Assembly: GCF_000745775.1 (NCBI RefSeq)
Contig: NZ_JQJY01000001.1
Location: 682,001-746,000 of the forward strand
Length of the DNA stretch: 64,000 bases
Reading direction: 5' to 3'
From: Flavobacterium sp. ASV13
Lineage (GTDB): Bacteria; Bacteroidota; Bacteroidia; Flavobacteriales; Flavobacteriaceae
Below, one piece after another: positions 54,171 through 62,588 of this stretch (position 1 is its first letter; each line of letters begins with the position of its first letter). Made by a program: the position numbers and the translations under genes. The notes below the pieces were generated by a model. The model was not told the origin of the DNA. It did not search any database and saw only the letters and a program-made list of their open reading frames with translations.

Positions 54171-54202
54171 AACGACACATTTATCGAAATATATGTGTCG
54201 TT
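54171..54202 (-). terminator. Terminator-like hairpin directly upstream of the DUF5661 gene
   Basis: AACGACACAT at 54171-54180 pairs perfectly with ATGTGTCGTT at 54193-54202. On the minus strand it is followed by TTTCC. It can end the DUF1328 transcript, but it lies only 23 nt before the DUF5661 start codon. Confidence 0.75.
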
Positions 54203-54235
54203 ATAATTTAATCTAATTCACTGAGATTATCAGTA

Positions 54236-54397
54236 CTAAACACTTCTTCTTCCGCTGATTAGCGAAATGATAAATAATACTAAGAATATAAAAAATAAAA
54301 TTTTTGCTATACTAGCGGCTCCGGCAGCAATTCCACCAAAACCAAATATTCCCGCAATTATTGCCAGAATAATAAATATGACTGTCCAACGTAACAT
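54236..54397 (-). CDS. DUF1328 small membrane protein (YtjA-like)
   Basis: A 53-aa protein found by reading the minus strand. It starts [22 protein letters not shown], continues with [20 protein letters not shown], and ends in SGRRSV (pieces quoted only). The start MLRWT, the [10 protein letters not shown] glycine/alanine stretch and the [12 protein letters not shown] helix are the hallmark of DUF1328, a two-helix inner-membrane protein often found with stress genes. Role unknown. It is followed by a terminator hairpin. Confidence 0.9.
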   Translation of the reverse strand: MLRWTVIFIILAIIAGIFGFGGIAAGAASIAKILFFIFLVLFIISLISGRRSV

Positions 54398-54502
54398 AAT
54401 AATTGATTTTTAGTTAATAACGATTTTGTTTCTCTAATTTCATGCTTTTAAAGGAGATGCATTAACTCTAAACAATTTATTTCTAGCGCTATAAATGACT
54501 AT

Positions 54503-55588
54503 TTACTTTAAATTGACTTGATAATTTTCAATCAATTCTGCAAAGGCACTTTCAGAGCGTGAGAAGTATTTTTTATTGCTTCGGCTCTTTTTTACTTTGT
54601 CAAAATAAGGCTGAATAGATCCGTCTTCGTAAGTCGTAACCAATAGCGGATGAACGTAATAATTTTTGCATACATTTCTTGTATTGCCCAGCGCTTCGGC
54701 AGTGGCGTCGTATGCGGTTAAAATGTTTTTTTTAATTTCTTTTTCGTCAGATGAAATTCCGATTTCCATTAAATTTTCAAAGAAAACAATCGACGCCGCC
54801 CAGGTTCTAAAATCTTTAGCACTGAAATATTCTCCCGAAATCTGATGCAAATATTCGTTGACCATATGACTATCCAGAACTTTTCGCTCTCCATTATTAT
54901 CATAATATTTAAAAACTTCCCAACCCGGAATTTCCTCACATCGGCTTACCAATTTTATTAATTGTTTGTTTCGGGTTGTAATAGTATGTTGTTTTCCTTT
55001 TTTCCCGATGAATTCAAATCGAAGCGAATTTTTATTGATATTGATATGCCTTTTTCGCAAGGTTGAAAGCCCATACGATTTATTGTCTTTAGCATATTTC
55101 TCATTTCCGATTCTAATATGCGTTTCTTCCATTAACCGAATTACGAGTGCAATAACCTTGTTTTTGGACCATTCTTTCTCTTCTAAATCCTGATCGACTT
55201 GTTTTCTTATTGCAGGCAGTTTTTGCCCAAATTCGGCGATTTTATAAAACTTGGTCTGATTTCGGATTTGATTCCATTTTGGATGATAACGGTATTGTTT
55301 TCTGTTTTTTACGTCTAAACCAACAGCCTGTAAATGTCCGTTTGCTAAATCTGAAATCCTTACATTTTCCCAAGCTGGTGGCAAAACCAAACTACTGAAA
55401 CGCTTTAATTCGCTTTTCTGTTTAATATATCGTCCGTTCTTTTTATAAACAAATCCATCTTTTTCCTGCAATCGCTCAATTGGCAGTTTTTGATTGCTGA
55501 CATAAACCAAATCCAATTTTTCAAGTACCAAATGTGGAGACTTGATTAACTGATTCATAAGTTTTTGCTGAGCGATTTTTGCAGGCAT
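54503..55588 (-). CDS. DNA topoisomerase IB (eukaryote/poxvirus-like)
   Basis: A 361-aa enzyme that relaxes supercoils through a 3'-phosphotyrosyl link. The N-terminal domain has RFSSLVLPPAWENVRIS and QYRYHPKW. Catalytic residues: Arg in THIRIGNE, Lys in YGLSTLRKRHI, Arg in FSAKDFRTWAAS, and Tyr in NTRNVCKNYYVHP. All are present, so it should be active. Type IB enzymes are occasional in soil bacteria and often travel with stress and DNA-repair genes, as here. It lies 10 nt after the DUF7218 gene. Confidence 0.93.
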   Translation of the reverse strand: MPAKIAQQKLMNQLIKSPHLVLEKLDLVYVSNQKLPIERLQEKDGFVYKKNGRYIKQKSELKRFSSLVLPPAWENVRISDLANGHLQAVGLDVKNRKQYRYHPKWNQIRNQTKFYKIAEFGQKLPAIRKQVDQDLEEKEWSKNKVIALVIRLMEETHIRIGNEKYAKDNKSYGLSTLRKRHININKNSLRFEFIGKKGKQHTITTRNKQLIKLVSRCEEIPGWEVFKYYDNNGERKVLDSHMVNEYLHQISGEYFSAKDFRTWAASIVFFENLMEIGISSDEKEIKKNILTAYDATAEALGNTRNVCKNYYVHPLLVTTYEDGSIQPYFDKVKKSRSNKKYFSRSESAFAELIENYQVNLK

Positions 55589-55598
55589 GGTTTCCGTT

Positions 55599-55838
55599 TT
55601 AATTATTTCTTAAAGAATTGATCAAAGCTTTTTTGTTCATATACGAACGTCCTTTTATTCCAACTCTGATTGCTTGTTTCAGCAATTCGTCTTTTGTCCA
55701 TTCTTCATACGGCTTTGCTTTTCCGCCTTTTACTCCTGCATCTGGCGTATTGGCAATTCGGGCCGATTTCTCTTTGCTGTATCCTTTTTCTACTAAAGCC
55801 TGATACTGTTTTTCATTTTTAATTCTTGGATTAGGCAT
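55599..55838 (-). CDS. DUF7218 / Rho-N-like small basic protein
   Basis: A 79-aa basic protein. The first half (NPRIKNEKQYQALVEKGYSKEKSARIANTP) is the usual DUF7218 start. The second half (WTKDELLKQAIRVGIKGRSYMNKKALINSLRNN, quoted in part as WTKDELLKQA and MNKKALINSL) is a SAP/Rho-N-like helix-extended-helix that may touch nucleic acid. It is 10 nt upstream of topoisomerase IB and likely in its operon, so a DNA-linked role is plausible. Confidence 0.75.
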   Translation of the reverse strand: MPNPRIKNEKQYQALVEKGYSKEKSARIANTPDAGVKGGKAKPYEEWTKDELLKQAIRVGIKGRSYMNKKALINSLRNN

Positions 55839-55959
55839 GACTTTTAATTTTAGGTTAATGATTTAAGATGTATGGTAATCCAAAGTTCCCAAAAAGAAAG
55901 ATTTTTCTGTTATATAATTTTTGGTTTAACTTTCATAATTTGAGTTAGTTGTAAGTCAT

Positions 55960-56028
55960 AAAGTCGAAAGTTGGAAAGTCGAAAGTTCAAAGCAAAAAAA
56001 ATCCCAATTCTTTTGGAATTGGGATTTT
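55960..56028 (-). terminator. Rho-independent terminator, preceded by a short direct repeat
   Basis: Stem AAAATCCCAATTC (55998-56010) / GAATTGGGATTTT (56016-56028), followed by eight T on the minus strand; it ends the gene at 56047. Next to it AAAGTCGAAAGTT occurs twice (55960-55972 and 55975-55987). The rest of 55839-55959 holds the upstream region of the DUF7218 gene. Confidence 0.88.
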
Positions 56029-56046
56029 GTAATTTTAAAAGTGAGA

Positions 56047-56730
56047 TTATTTAACTTTTTTAAAACTAAATATTTTTTCCTTTTTTATCTGAGTTTCATA
56101 AGAAATATCAAATCCTGTTTTATCTACATTTAATGTCAGCAGAGAAATTTCATCTTTTTTAATTTTCTTTCCTTTAATAATTATATCAGTGCCAAAATAA
56201 CCTTTAAACTCAATTTCCAGATTTGTCTTTTTGATTTTATATTCAATTTTGGTAACTGTAAAATCTGCTTTATTTTTAATAGATGCGGGATTTAGTATTT
56301 TAATTATTTTTTGATCAAAACCTAAAGAAAATCCTTGTGCGCCAATCTCTATTCTGCCACTTCCTTCTTCATTATCTCTATCTATAAGCTCCTCAAAAGT
56401 AACAGGAAAAGAAGCCGATTTCTCTCTTAAACTCATGTTGAATCTTAAAAACACTCCCGAATTTAAAAAATTATACTCACGCACAGAACTTGGTACAACT
56501 TTAAAAGCATAAAAACCACTAGATCTATTCGTAGATGTTTGTACATCTCCTACAAAAAGAGTATTACTCACAACTTTTAATTCTTCTCTAAAATAATTAA
56601 GCTCCGGACTAAATAGGGATTCATCAGGGTCGTTTAAAAATAAACCAGTAAATCTTGGATAATATGAATATCCTTGCGCAGAAACACTAAGATTTAAAAG
56701 AAACAATACAAAAAGGAAAAGATTTTTCAT
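56047..56730 (-). CDS. Exported protein of unknown function
   Basis: A 227-aa protein with a clear signal peptide (1-18, ending SVSAQ). The rest is a beta-rich chain with GRIEIGAQGFSLGF near the middle and a Lys-rich end (KKEKIFSFKKVK). I do not recognise the family. It lies 46 nt after a second exported protein on the same strand, so they may be one operon. It has a strong terminator. Confidence 0.65.
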   Translation of the reverse strand: MKNLFLFVLFLLNLSVSAQGYSYYPRFTGLFLNDPDESLFSPELNYFREELKVVSNTLFVGDVQTSTNRSSGFYAFKVVPSSVREYNFLNSGVFLRFNMSLREKSASFPVTFEELIDRDNEEGSGRIEIGAQGFSLGFDQKIIKILNPASIKNKADFTVTKIEYKIKKTNLEIEFKGYFGTDIIIKGKKIKKDEISLLTLNVDKTGFDISYETQIKKEKIFSFKKVK

Positions 56731-56776
56731 TATTAAATTAATTAGCTCCGGCTTGTTTTTATTACTGTTTCAACAA

Positions 56777-57415
56777 TTACAATGCTTTATCAAAAGAAAG
56801 TTTAATTGTATCATCATTTTTTGCTGCATCCCAAAAAACATAAGGCTCTTCCACTCTAATTCCGGCAAGATCTTTTTCAAAATTATTCTGATAACTCACA
56901 AAAGGCTCACCGTTTTCGGCATATTCATTAAATAATATGTTTCCGATATATTGAATCTCTCCTTTATTTACTTTGAAAGGAATTGTAAAACCATTTATAT
57001 TACTGGTTTTCTGAAGAACTTGAAAACCGCTATTTGAAAAAAGTCTAATATTTGTAATTGCATATTCTCCTTCCGGTTTTTCAACTGCAAAAAGATAAGT
57101 CAATCCTCCATCTAAATCTCCTTTATGTCTCATTCTGGTAATCTGTGCTGGAATAAAATGCACTTCTTTTGAGTATTTCCTAACCAATTTAGGATCAGTA
57201 GATTTATAACTTATTAGCATATAATAGCCGTTAAATCTTGCCTTTTCTTTTGGAAAAGTAAATGAACCGAAAATCAATCCATTTGCGGTTGTTTTTGGAT
57301 TAAAAGTCAATTTTTGGGCTGTTGCTTTAGACAAAATACCACAAGAAATAAAAGCACATAAAAATAAAATACGAAAAGTCGATGTGAATGATTTGGTTTT
57401 TGAGGCTGTTTTCAT
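56777..57415 (-). CDS. Exported protein of unknown function
   Basis: A 212-aa protein. The signal segment is about 14-33 (RILFLCAFISCGILSKATA) with cleavage near TAQ. The mature part begins KLTFNPKTTANGLIFGSFTFP and has GYYMLISYKS, EGEYAITNIRLFSNSGF and KGEIQYIGNILF, a pattern of beta strands as in small envelope sandwich proteins. No family name can be given. It is upstream of the other unknown exported protein; both may be surface or periplasmic. Confidence 0.65.
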   Translation of the reverse strand: MKTASKTKSFTSTFRILFLCAFISCGILSKATAQKLTFNPKTTANGLIFGSFTFPKEKARFNGYYMLISYKSTDPKLVRKYSKEVHFIPAQITRMRHKGDLDGGLTYLFAVEKPEGEYAITNIRLFSNSGFQVLQKTSNINGFTIPFKVNKGEIQYIGNILFNEYAENGEPFVSYQNNFEKDLAGIRVEEPYVFWDAAKNDDTIKLSFDKAL

Positions 57416-57637
57416 TTGTTACGATGTTTTTAGTTTTTCTTCATTAAATATATGCACCAAAATAATGCATCCTATTATTTGAAACAAATATTGCAATTAA
57501 AAACAGATTTAATTTACGGGAAACCTCATTTTAGATTAGGAGTCATCCAAATCATATAACAATCTCTAAAAATCCTGTAAGGCATTTCTCCTGCTTCCTG
57601 AATAATTTTACATCATAACATTCAAACTATTAAAATC

Positions 57638-58225
57638 ATGAAAAAGATACTATTAGCCGGAAAAGTAATTTTAGGAGCAGGACTAATCATTATATTCTTG
57701 AATTCTTGCAAAAATGAAACAAAACAAGAAGATCCTAAAGAGGTTGCGGAAGATGCTAACGAAGCCAAATTTGACTCAATTGACAGCAAAGAAGATGATT
57801 CGGAGTTTTTAGTGGATCAGGCTGAAATTAATTTGGCTGAAATCGAAATTGGAAAATTGGCACAACAAAAAAGTACTAATCCTGAGGTGAAAAAATTCGG
57901 GAAAATGCTTGTTGATGAACATACAAAATCGGCTTCTGAAGTTAGTGCTTTGGCAAAAGCCAAAAACTTTACACTACCAACTTCTTTAACTGAAGAAGGT
58001 CAGGACGAATACAATAAACTGAACGAAAAATCGGGTGTGGATTTTGATAAAAAATTTGCCGACATGATGATCGACGGTCACGAAAAAGCAATTAAAAAAC
58101 TGCAAGACGCAAGTAAAGATGCAGTTGATGAAGATATAAAATTATGGGCTTCAAATAATATTGCTGGTTTAACAGCACATTTGGAACATGCTAAAATGCT
58201 GAAACAGAATTTAGACAAAAAATAA
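57638..58225 (+). CDS. DUF4142 lipoprotein
   Basis: A 195-aa lipoprotein. The signal peptide ends in the lipobox LNSC (Cys 24), then an acidic linker (about 25-60). The DUF4142 ferritin-like helical domain (about 65-190) has FLVDQAEINLAEIEIGKLA, KFGKMLVDEHTKSASEVSALA and LTAHLEHAKMLKQ. The His/Glu residues in DEHTK, DGHEK and HLEH may bind metal. Family function unknown, but it often occurs with other envelope-stress genes. It has its own region upstream (57416-57637), where I see no clear promoter. Confidence 0.9.
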   Translation: MKKILLAGKVILGAGLIIIFLNSCKNETKQEDPKEVAEDANEAKFDSIDSKEDDSEFLVDQAEINLAEIEIGKLAQQKSTNPEVKKFGKMLVDEHTKSASEVSALAKAKNFTLPTSLTEEGQDEYNKLNEKSGVDFDKKFADMMIDGHEKAIKKLQDASKDAVDEDIKLWASNNIAGLTAHLEHAKMLKQNLDKK

Positions 58226-58265
58226 AATAGATTTAATTGGTTATTATTTATTTTAAACGAAGATT

Positions 58266-58434
58266 CTGAGATTCTGAGATACTAAGTTAAGTGAGCATCT
58301 AAGAACCCCAAATCTTTGCTAAAAACCCCTCAAGAGTTGAATTGCTTGAGGGGTTTGTTTTTTTTTAAAGTGGCTAAGGTTCTAAGGTACTAAGTTTTTT
58401 TCTTAGAACCTTAGCATCTTAGTACCTTAGAACC
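58266..58434. repeat. CTTAG-periodic repeats flanking a terminator
   Basis: GATTCTGAGATTCTGAGATAC (58264-58284) is one run, and GGTTCTAAGGTACTAAG (58377-58393) with CTTAGAACCTTAGCATCTTAG (58402-58422) form a second hairpin. A strong terminator sits between them. The last repeat unit, CTTAGAACCTTA, supplies the TAA stop codon of the aldo/keto reductase gene on the minus strand. Confidence 0.8.
58323..58366 (+). terminator. Rho-independent terminator after DUF4142
   Basis: Stem AAACCCCTCAAG / CTTGAGGGGTTT with a 10-nt loop, followed by GTTTTTTTTT. Confidence 0.92.
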
Positions 58435-59566
<1,132 letters not shown>

Positions 59567-60619
59567 TTATTTCAAAGAAGCCATATCAATTACAAAACGG
59601 TATTTAATATCGCCTTTTAATAATCTTTCATAAGCGTCGTTTACTTCGTTTACGCCGATTATTTCGATATCGGCAGTAATGTTGTGTTCCGCACAAAAAT
59701 CAAGCATTTCCTGAGTTTCGGCAATTCCTCCGATAGCTGAACCAGCAAAACTTCTTCTTCCTAACAAAAGGCTGAACGATGTCACAGGAAGTGGCTCCAT
59801 TGGTGCGCCAACAAGCGTTAGAGTTCCGTCAACTTTTAATAAATTCAAGTACGAATCAATATTATGTTCTGCCGAAACGCAGTCCAAAATGAAATTCAGG
59901 CTTTTTGCATGTTTTGCCATTTGTTCCGGATCTGTAGACAAAACTACTTCATCAGCTCCAAGTTCTTTTGCGGCTTCAAACTTAGATACAGATGTTGTGA
60001 AAACCACTACATGAGCTCCCATAGCTTTTGCTAATTTGATTCCCATATGCCCTAAACCGCCAATACCAACAATTCCCACTTTTTGCCCAGGTCCAACTTT
60101 CCAGTGTTTTAATGGCGAATATGTTGTGATTCCAGCGCAAAGTAAAGGTGCTACTCCTGCAAGATCCAGTTTATCAGAAATATGCAATACATAATTTTCA
60201 TCCACTACAATACTTTGAGAATATCCTCCAAAAGTATGTCCGCCCAAATGTTTGTCTGGCGAATTGAAAGTCAATATGTTTCCTTCATCGCAATATTGCT
60301 CCAAATCATTTTTGCAATAATCACATTCTCTGCAAGAATCCACCATACAGCCAACTCCGGCTAACTGACCAACTTTGAAGTTTTTAACATGATCACCAAC
60401 TTTCGTTACGCGTCCAACGATTTCGTGTCCTGGTACAATTGGATACATTGTTCCGTGCCACTCATTTCTCGCTGAATGCAAATCAGAATGGCAAATTCCG
60501 CAGTACAAAATTTCAATTTCTACGTCATGCGCCTGTACAGCTCTTCTTTTAATATCTAATGTTTTTAACGGTGCTTCGGCAGCTTCTGAACCAAAGGCTT
60601 TGATGTCTTTTGTTTCCAT
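59567..60619 (-). CDS. NAD(P)-dependent zinc alcohol dehydrogenase (YahK/cinnamyl-type)
   Basis: The ATG at 60619 gives METKDIKAFG (350 aa); the longer frame runs through a GTTTCAA repeat. Catalytic zinc ligands: Cys in ILYCGICHSDLH, His-Glu in PGHEIVGRV, later Cys in PLLCAGITTYSPL. Structural zinc site CRECDYCKNDLEQYC. NAD(P) motif GIGGLGHMG. It reduces aldehydes with NADPH in this subgroup. With the reductase, cupin and AraC genes it may form an aldehyde-detoxification unit like the yqhD/yqhC system. Confidence 0.93.
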   Translation of the reverse strand: METKDIKAFGSEAAEAPLKTLDIKRRAVQAHDVEIEILYCGICHSDLHSARNEWHGTMYPIVPGHEIVGRVTKVGDHVKNFKVGQLAGVGCMVDSCRECDYCKNDLEQYCDEGNILTFNSPDKHLGGHTFGGYSQSIVVDENYVLHISDKLDLAGVAPLLCAGITTYSPLKHWKVGPGQKVGIVGIGGLGHMGIKLAKAMGAHVVVFTTSVSKFEAAKELGADEVVLSTDPEQMAKHAKSLNFILDCVSAEHNIDSYLNLLKVDGTLTLVGAPMEPLPVTSFSLLLGRRSFAGSAIGGIAETQEMLDFCAEHNITADIEIIGVNEVNDAYERLLKGDIKYRFVIDMASLK

Positions 60620-60794
60620 AATTTTATTATGTTGTTTTTTGAAGTTTGAAGTTTCAGGTTTTGGAACGACTAAAAGTTGCACGCAGATTTGGCAGATTTA
60701 AACAGATTTATTTTATATCAAATTGATAATATGAAAGTTACAAAAATATTTCCTCTTTCATACCAAAATAAATCATTTCAAAATCTGCATAAAA

Positions 60795-60847
60795 AATTAG
60801 CTAAGAAACTTAGCATCTTAGTGCCTTAGAACCTTAGTATCTTAAAA
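60795..60847. repeat. CTTAG-periodic repeat between cupin and ADH genes
   Basis: TTAGCTAAGAAACTTAGCATC, TTAGTGCCTTAGAACC and TTAGTATCTTA follow one another just after the cupin stop (minus strand). The region 60620-60794 also has a GTTTGAAGTTTCAGG run (60640-60658) in the leader of the dehydrogenase gene. Confidence 0.7.
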
Positions 60848-60850
60848 AAA

Positions 60851-61258
60851 TCAAGCGCTTTGAAAAGAAAAATATTCTTCGTCTGTCACTTTTTCAAGCC
60901 AGGTTCCAAAACCTTTATCAACTTCTGTGATAATAGCGATGTATGAAAATTTATTGAATGGAGTTGCTCCATACCAATGTTCAACATCCGGTAAAATAGT
61001 CACTACTTCATCTTTTTGAAGCATTCTGATCTCGCTTCCTCTTTCCTGATAATAACCAGTTCCGCCTGTAGCAATCAACATTTGAAGACTCACATTACTG
61101 TGCCAGTTACTTCGTGCGCTTGGTTCAAATGAAACTTCTTTAATTACTGTATTTTCAGGATGAATTTCGCTGGTTTGCTTTTTATATGACACTTCACCTG
61201 TCATATAAGTATTTGGAACTTTTCCTTCTTCGGTCACTGTGGTGTATTGTGTCGACAT
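60851..61258 (-). CDS. Cupin-domain protein
   Basis: A 135-aa single-domain cupin. Motif 1 region is SNWHSNVSLQMLIATGGTGYYQERG and motif 2 is VVTILPDVEHWYGATP (quoted in part as VTILPDVEHWYGA); the His residues can bind a metal. This type is often named carboxymuconolactone-decarboxylase-associated or quercetin-dioxygenase-like; the reaction is unknown. It has a TACATTTG promoter box about 240 nt upstream and lies between the AraC gene and the alcohol dehydrogenase gene. Confidence 0.88.
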   Translation of the reverse strand: MSTQYTTVTEEGKVPNTYMTGEVSYKKQTSEIHPENTVIKEVSFEPSARSNWHSNVSLQMLIATGGTGYYQERGSEIRMLQKDEVVTILPDVEHWYGATPFNKFSYIAIITEVDKGFGTWLEKVTDEEYFSFQSA

Positions 61259-61495
61259 AATTTAGTTGTTTTAGGTTAATAATTATTTTAAAAGTTATTG
61301 TACAAACTATCTTTCGATAGCAAAATCAAAGTGTCTAACCTCTTTAAAAAGAGATTTCGGATTTATTTATTCTTTAAAATTTTATATTATTTTATATAAA
61401 GCATTTAAAACTAAACCGTAAAGCTGGGACCTCGCTTTTATGAAGTATTCTTTAGTCTTTAAAAACTGATAAATGATTTGTTTATTAATCTGGGA

Positions 61496-61503
61496 CAAAT
61501 GTA
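61496..61503 (-). promoter_or_regulatory. Putative -7 promoter box for the cupin-ADH-AKR genes
   Basis: On the minus strand TACATTTG fits TAnnTTTG. It lies in the 306-nt gap (61259-61564) between the AraC gene and the cupin gene. No good -33 match was found. The gap also holds a long untranslated leader with no open frame. Confidence 0.45.
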
Positions 61504-61564
61504 GTGCAATACTAAAGTCCAGAAATAACAATATTCAAACAAAAAATTATGAAAATGAAACAAT

Positions 61565-62437
61565 TTACATTCTTAACGATTTTGGAACCGTTCCTGTAAG
61601 TCTTTTAAAATAATTATTGAAGTAGCTAGGATATTCAAATCCTAATGAGTAACCAATGTCAGAAATACTCCAATCAGTATGTTGCAAAAGTGCTTTTGCT
61701 TCGTTAATAACTCTTTCTGTAATATGCGAAGTAGTTGGTTTTCCTGTAACTTCTTTAACCGAGCGATTTAAGTGATTTACGTGCACAGCAAGGCTTTGTG
61801 CATAATCCTGAGGTGTTTTTAATAAAAGTGGCTGATCTTTTGTTTCAATCGGGAATTGTCTTTCTAATAATTCCAAAAACAAAGAAGTGATTCTAGAAGA
61901 AGCATTTTTCGGCTTGAAAAAGTTTTCCGAAGGTTGCATTTTCATAGATTCATGCAAAATCAGATTGATGTAATTGCGCATCAAATCGTCTTTAAATGCA
62001 TAATCGGTTTCATATTCCTGAATCATTTTTTGAAACAATGAATCTATAAAACCCTTTTGATCAGCTGTTAAAGAAAATATTGGCGTTCCTCCTATTTTAA
62101 ACAACGGCGATTCGTGAAGTGCTTCTGAACGTTCTTTTGATTTTAAGAATTCTTCTGTAAAAACACAAGCATATCCTTCATACTCTCCTGAAATGGTTTC
62201 CCATGAATAAGGAATAATTGGATTACCAAAAAACAAAATCGTACCGTCTGTTTCTATTCCGCGGTCAGCATATTGTATGATACTTTTACTCGTATTGATA
62301 CAAATTTTGTAAAAATCCCTTCGACTATAAACAGGAATCTTGCTTTGATCTCCATTTATTTGATAAACCTTAAAACCTTTCAGTTGTAAATCTGAAGTAA
62401 AATCGCAATTATTAATATTTTGGGCTTGATTATTCAT
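61565..62437 (-). CDS. AraC-family transcriptional regulator
   Basis: A 290-aa regulator. The N-terminal cupin-like sensor domain (about 1-160) has SIIQYADRGIETDGTILFFGNPIIP (in part). The C-terminal pair of helix-turn-helix motifs (about 190-290) has YAQSLAVHVNHLNRSVKEVTGKPTTSHI and the signature WSISDIGYSLGFEYPSYFNNYFKRLTGTVPKSLR (in part SDIGYSLGFEYPSYF). It is encoded just upstream of the cupin-ADH-AKR genes on the same strand and is their likely activator. Nine tandem GTTTCAG units lie 47 nt upstream of its start. Confidence 0.93.
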   Translation of the reverse strand: MNNQAQNINNCDFTSDLQLKGFKVYQINGDQSKIPVYSRRDFYKICINTSKSIIQYADRGIETDGTILFFGNPIIPYSWETISGEYEGYACVFTEEFLKSKERSEALHESPLFKIGGTPIFSLTADQKGFIDSLFQKMIQEYETDYAFKDDLMRNYINLILHESMKMQPSENFFKPKNASSRITSLFLELLERQFPIETKDQPLLLKTPQDYAQSLAVHVNHLNRSVKEVTGKPTTSHITERVINEAKALLQHTDWSISDIGYSLGFEYPSYFNNYFKRLTGTVPKSLRM

Positions 62438-62483
62438 TTTGCAAAGTTATGAAAATCAAACAATATTATTTTGTTATTTTTTT

Positions 62484-62585
62484 GTTTCAGGTTTCAGGTT
62501 TCAGGTTTCAGGTTTCAGGTTTCAGGTTTCAGGTTTCAGGTTTCAGGTTTAACGCGGCGCAACAAAACTTGAAACCTGAAACTTT
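62484..62585. repeat. Tandem (GTTTCAG)x9 array with inverted partner
   Basis: The 7-bp unit GTTTCAG is repeated nine times without change from 62484 to 62546. After a GCGGCGC spacer, ACTTGAAACCTGAAACT (62568-62584) gives the complementary arm. The array lies between the 5' end of the araC-type gene and the 3' end of the GH2 gene. Repeat number can change by slippage, so the spacing of araC upstream elements could vary between cells. Confidence 0.9.
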
Positions 62586-62588
62586 AAA

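Noticed and set aside
62484..62584. GTTTCAG array as a possible CRISPR
   Set aside because: Units are 7 bp and directly adjacent, with no spacers and no cas genes nearby.
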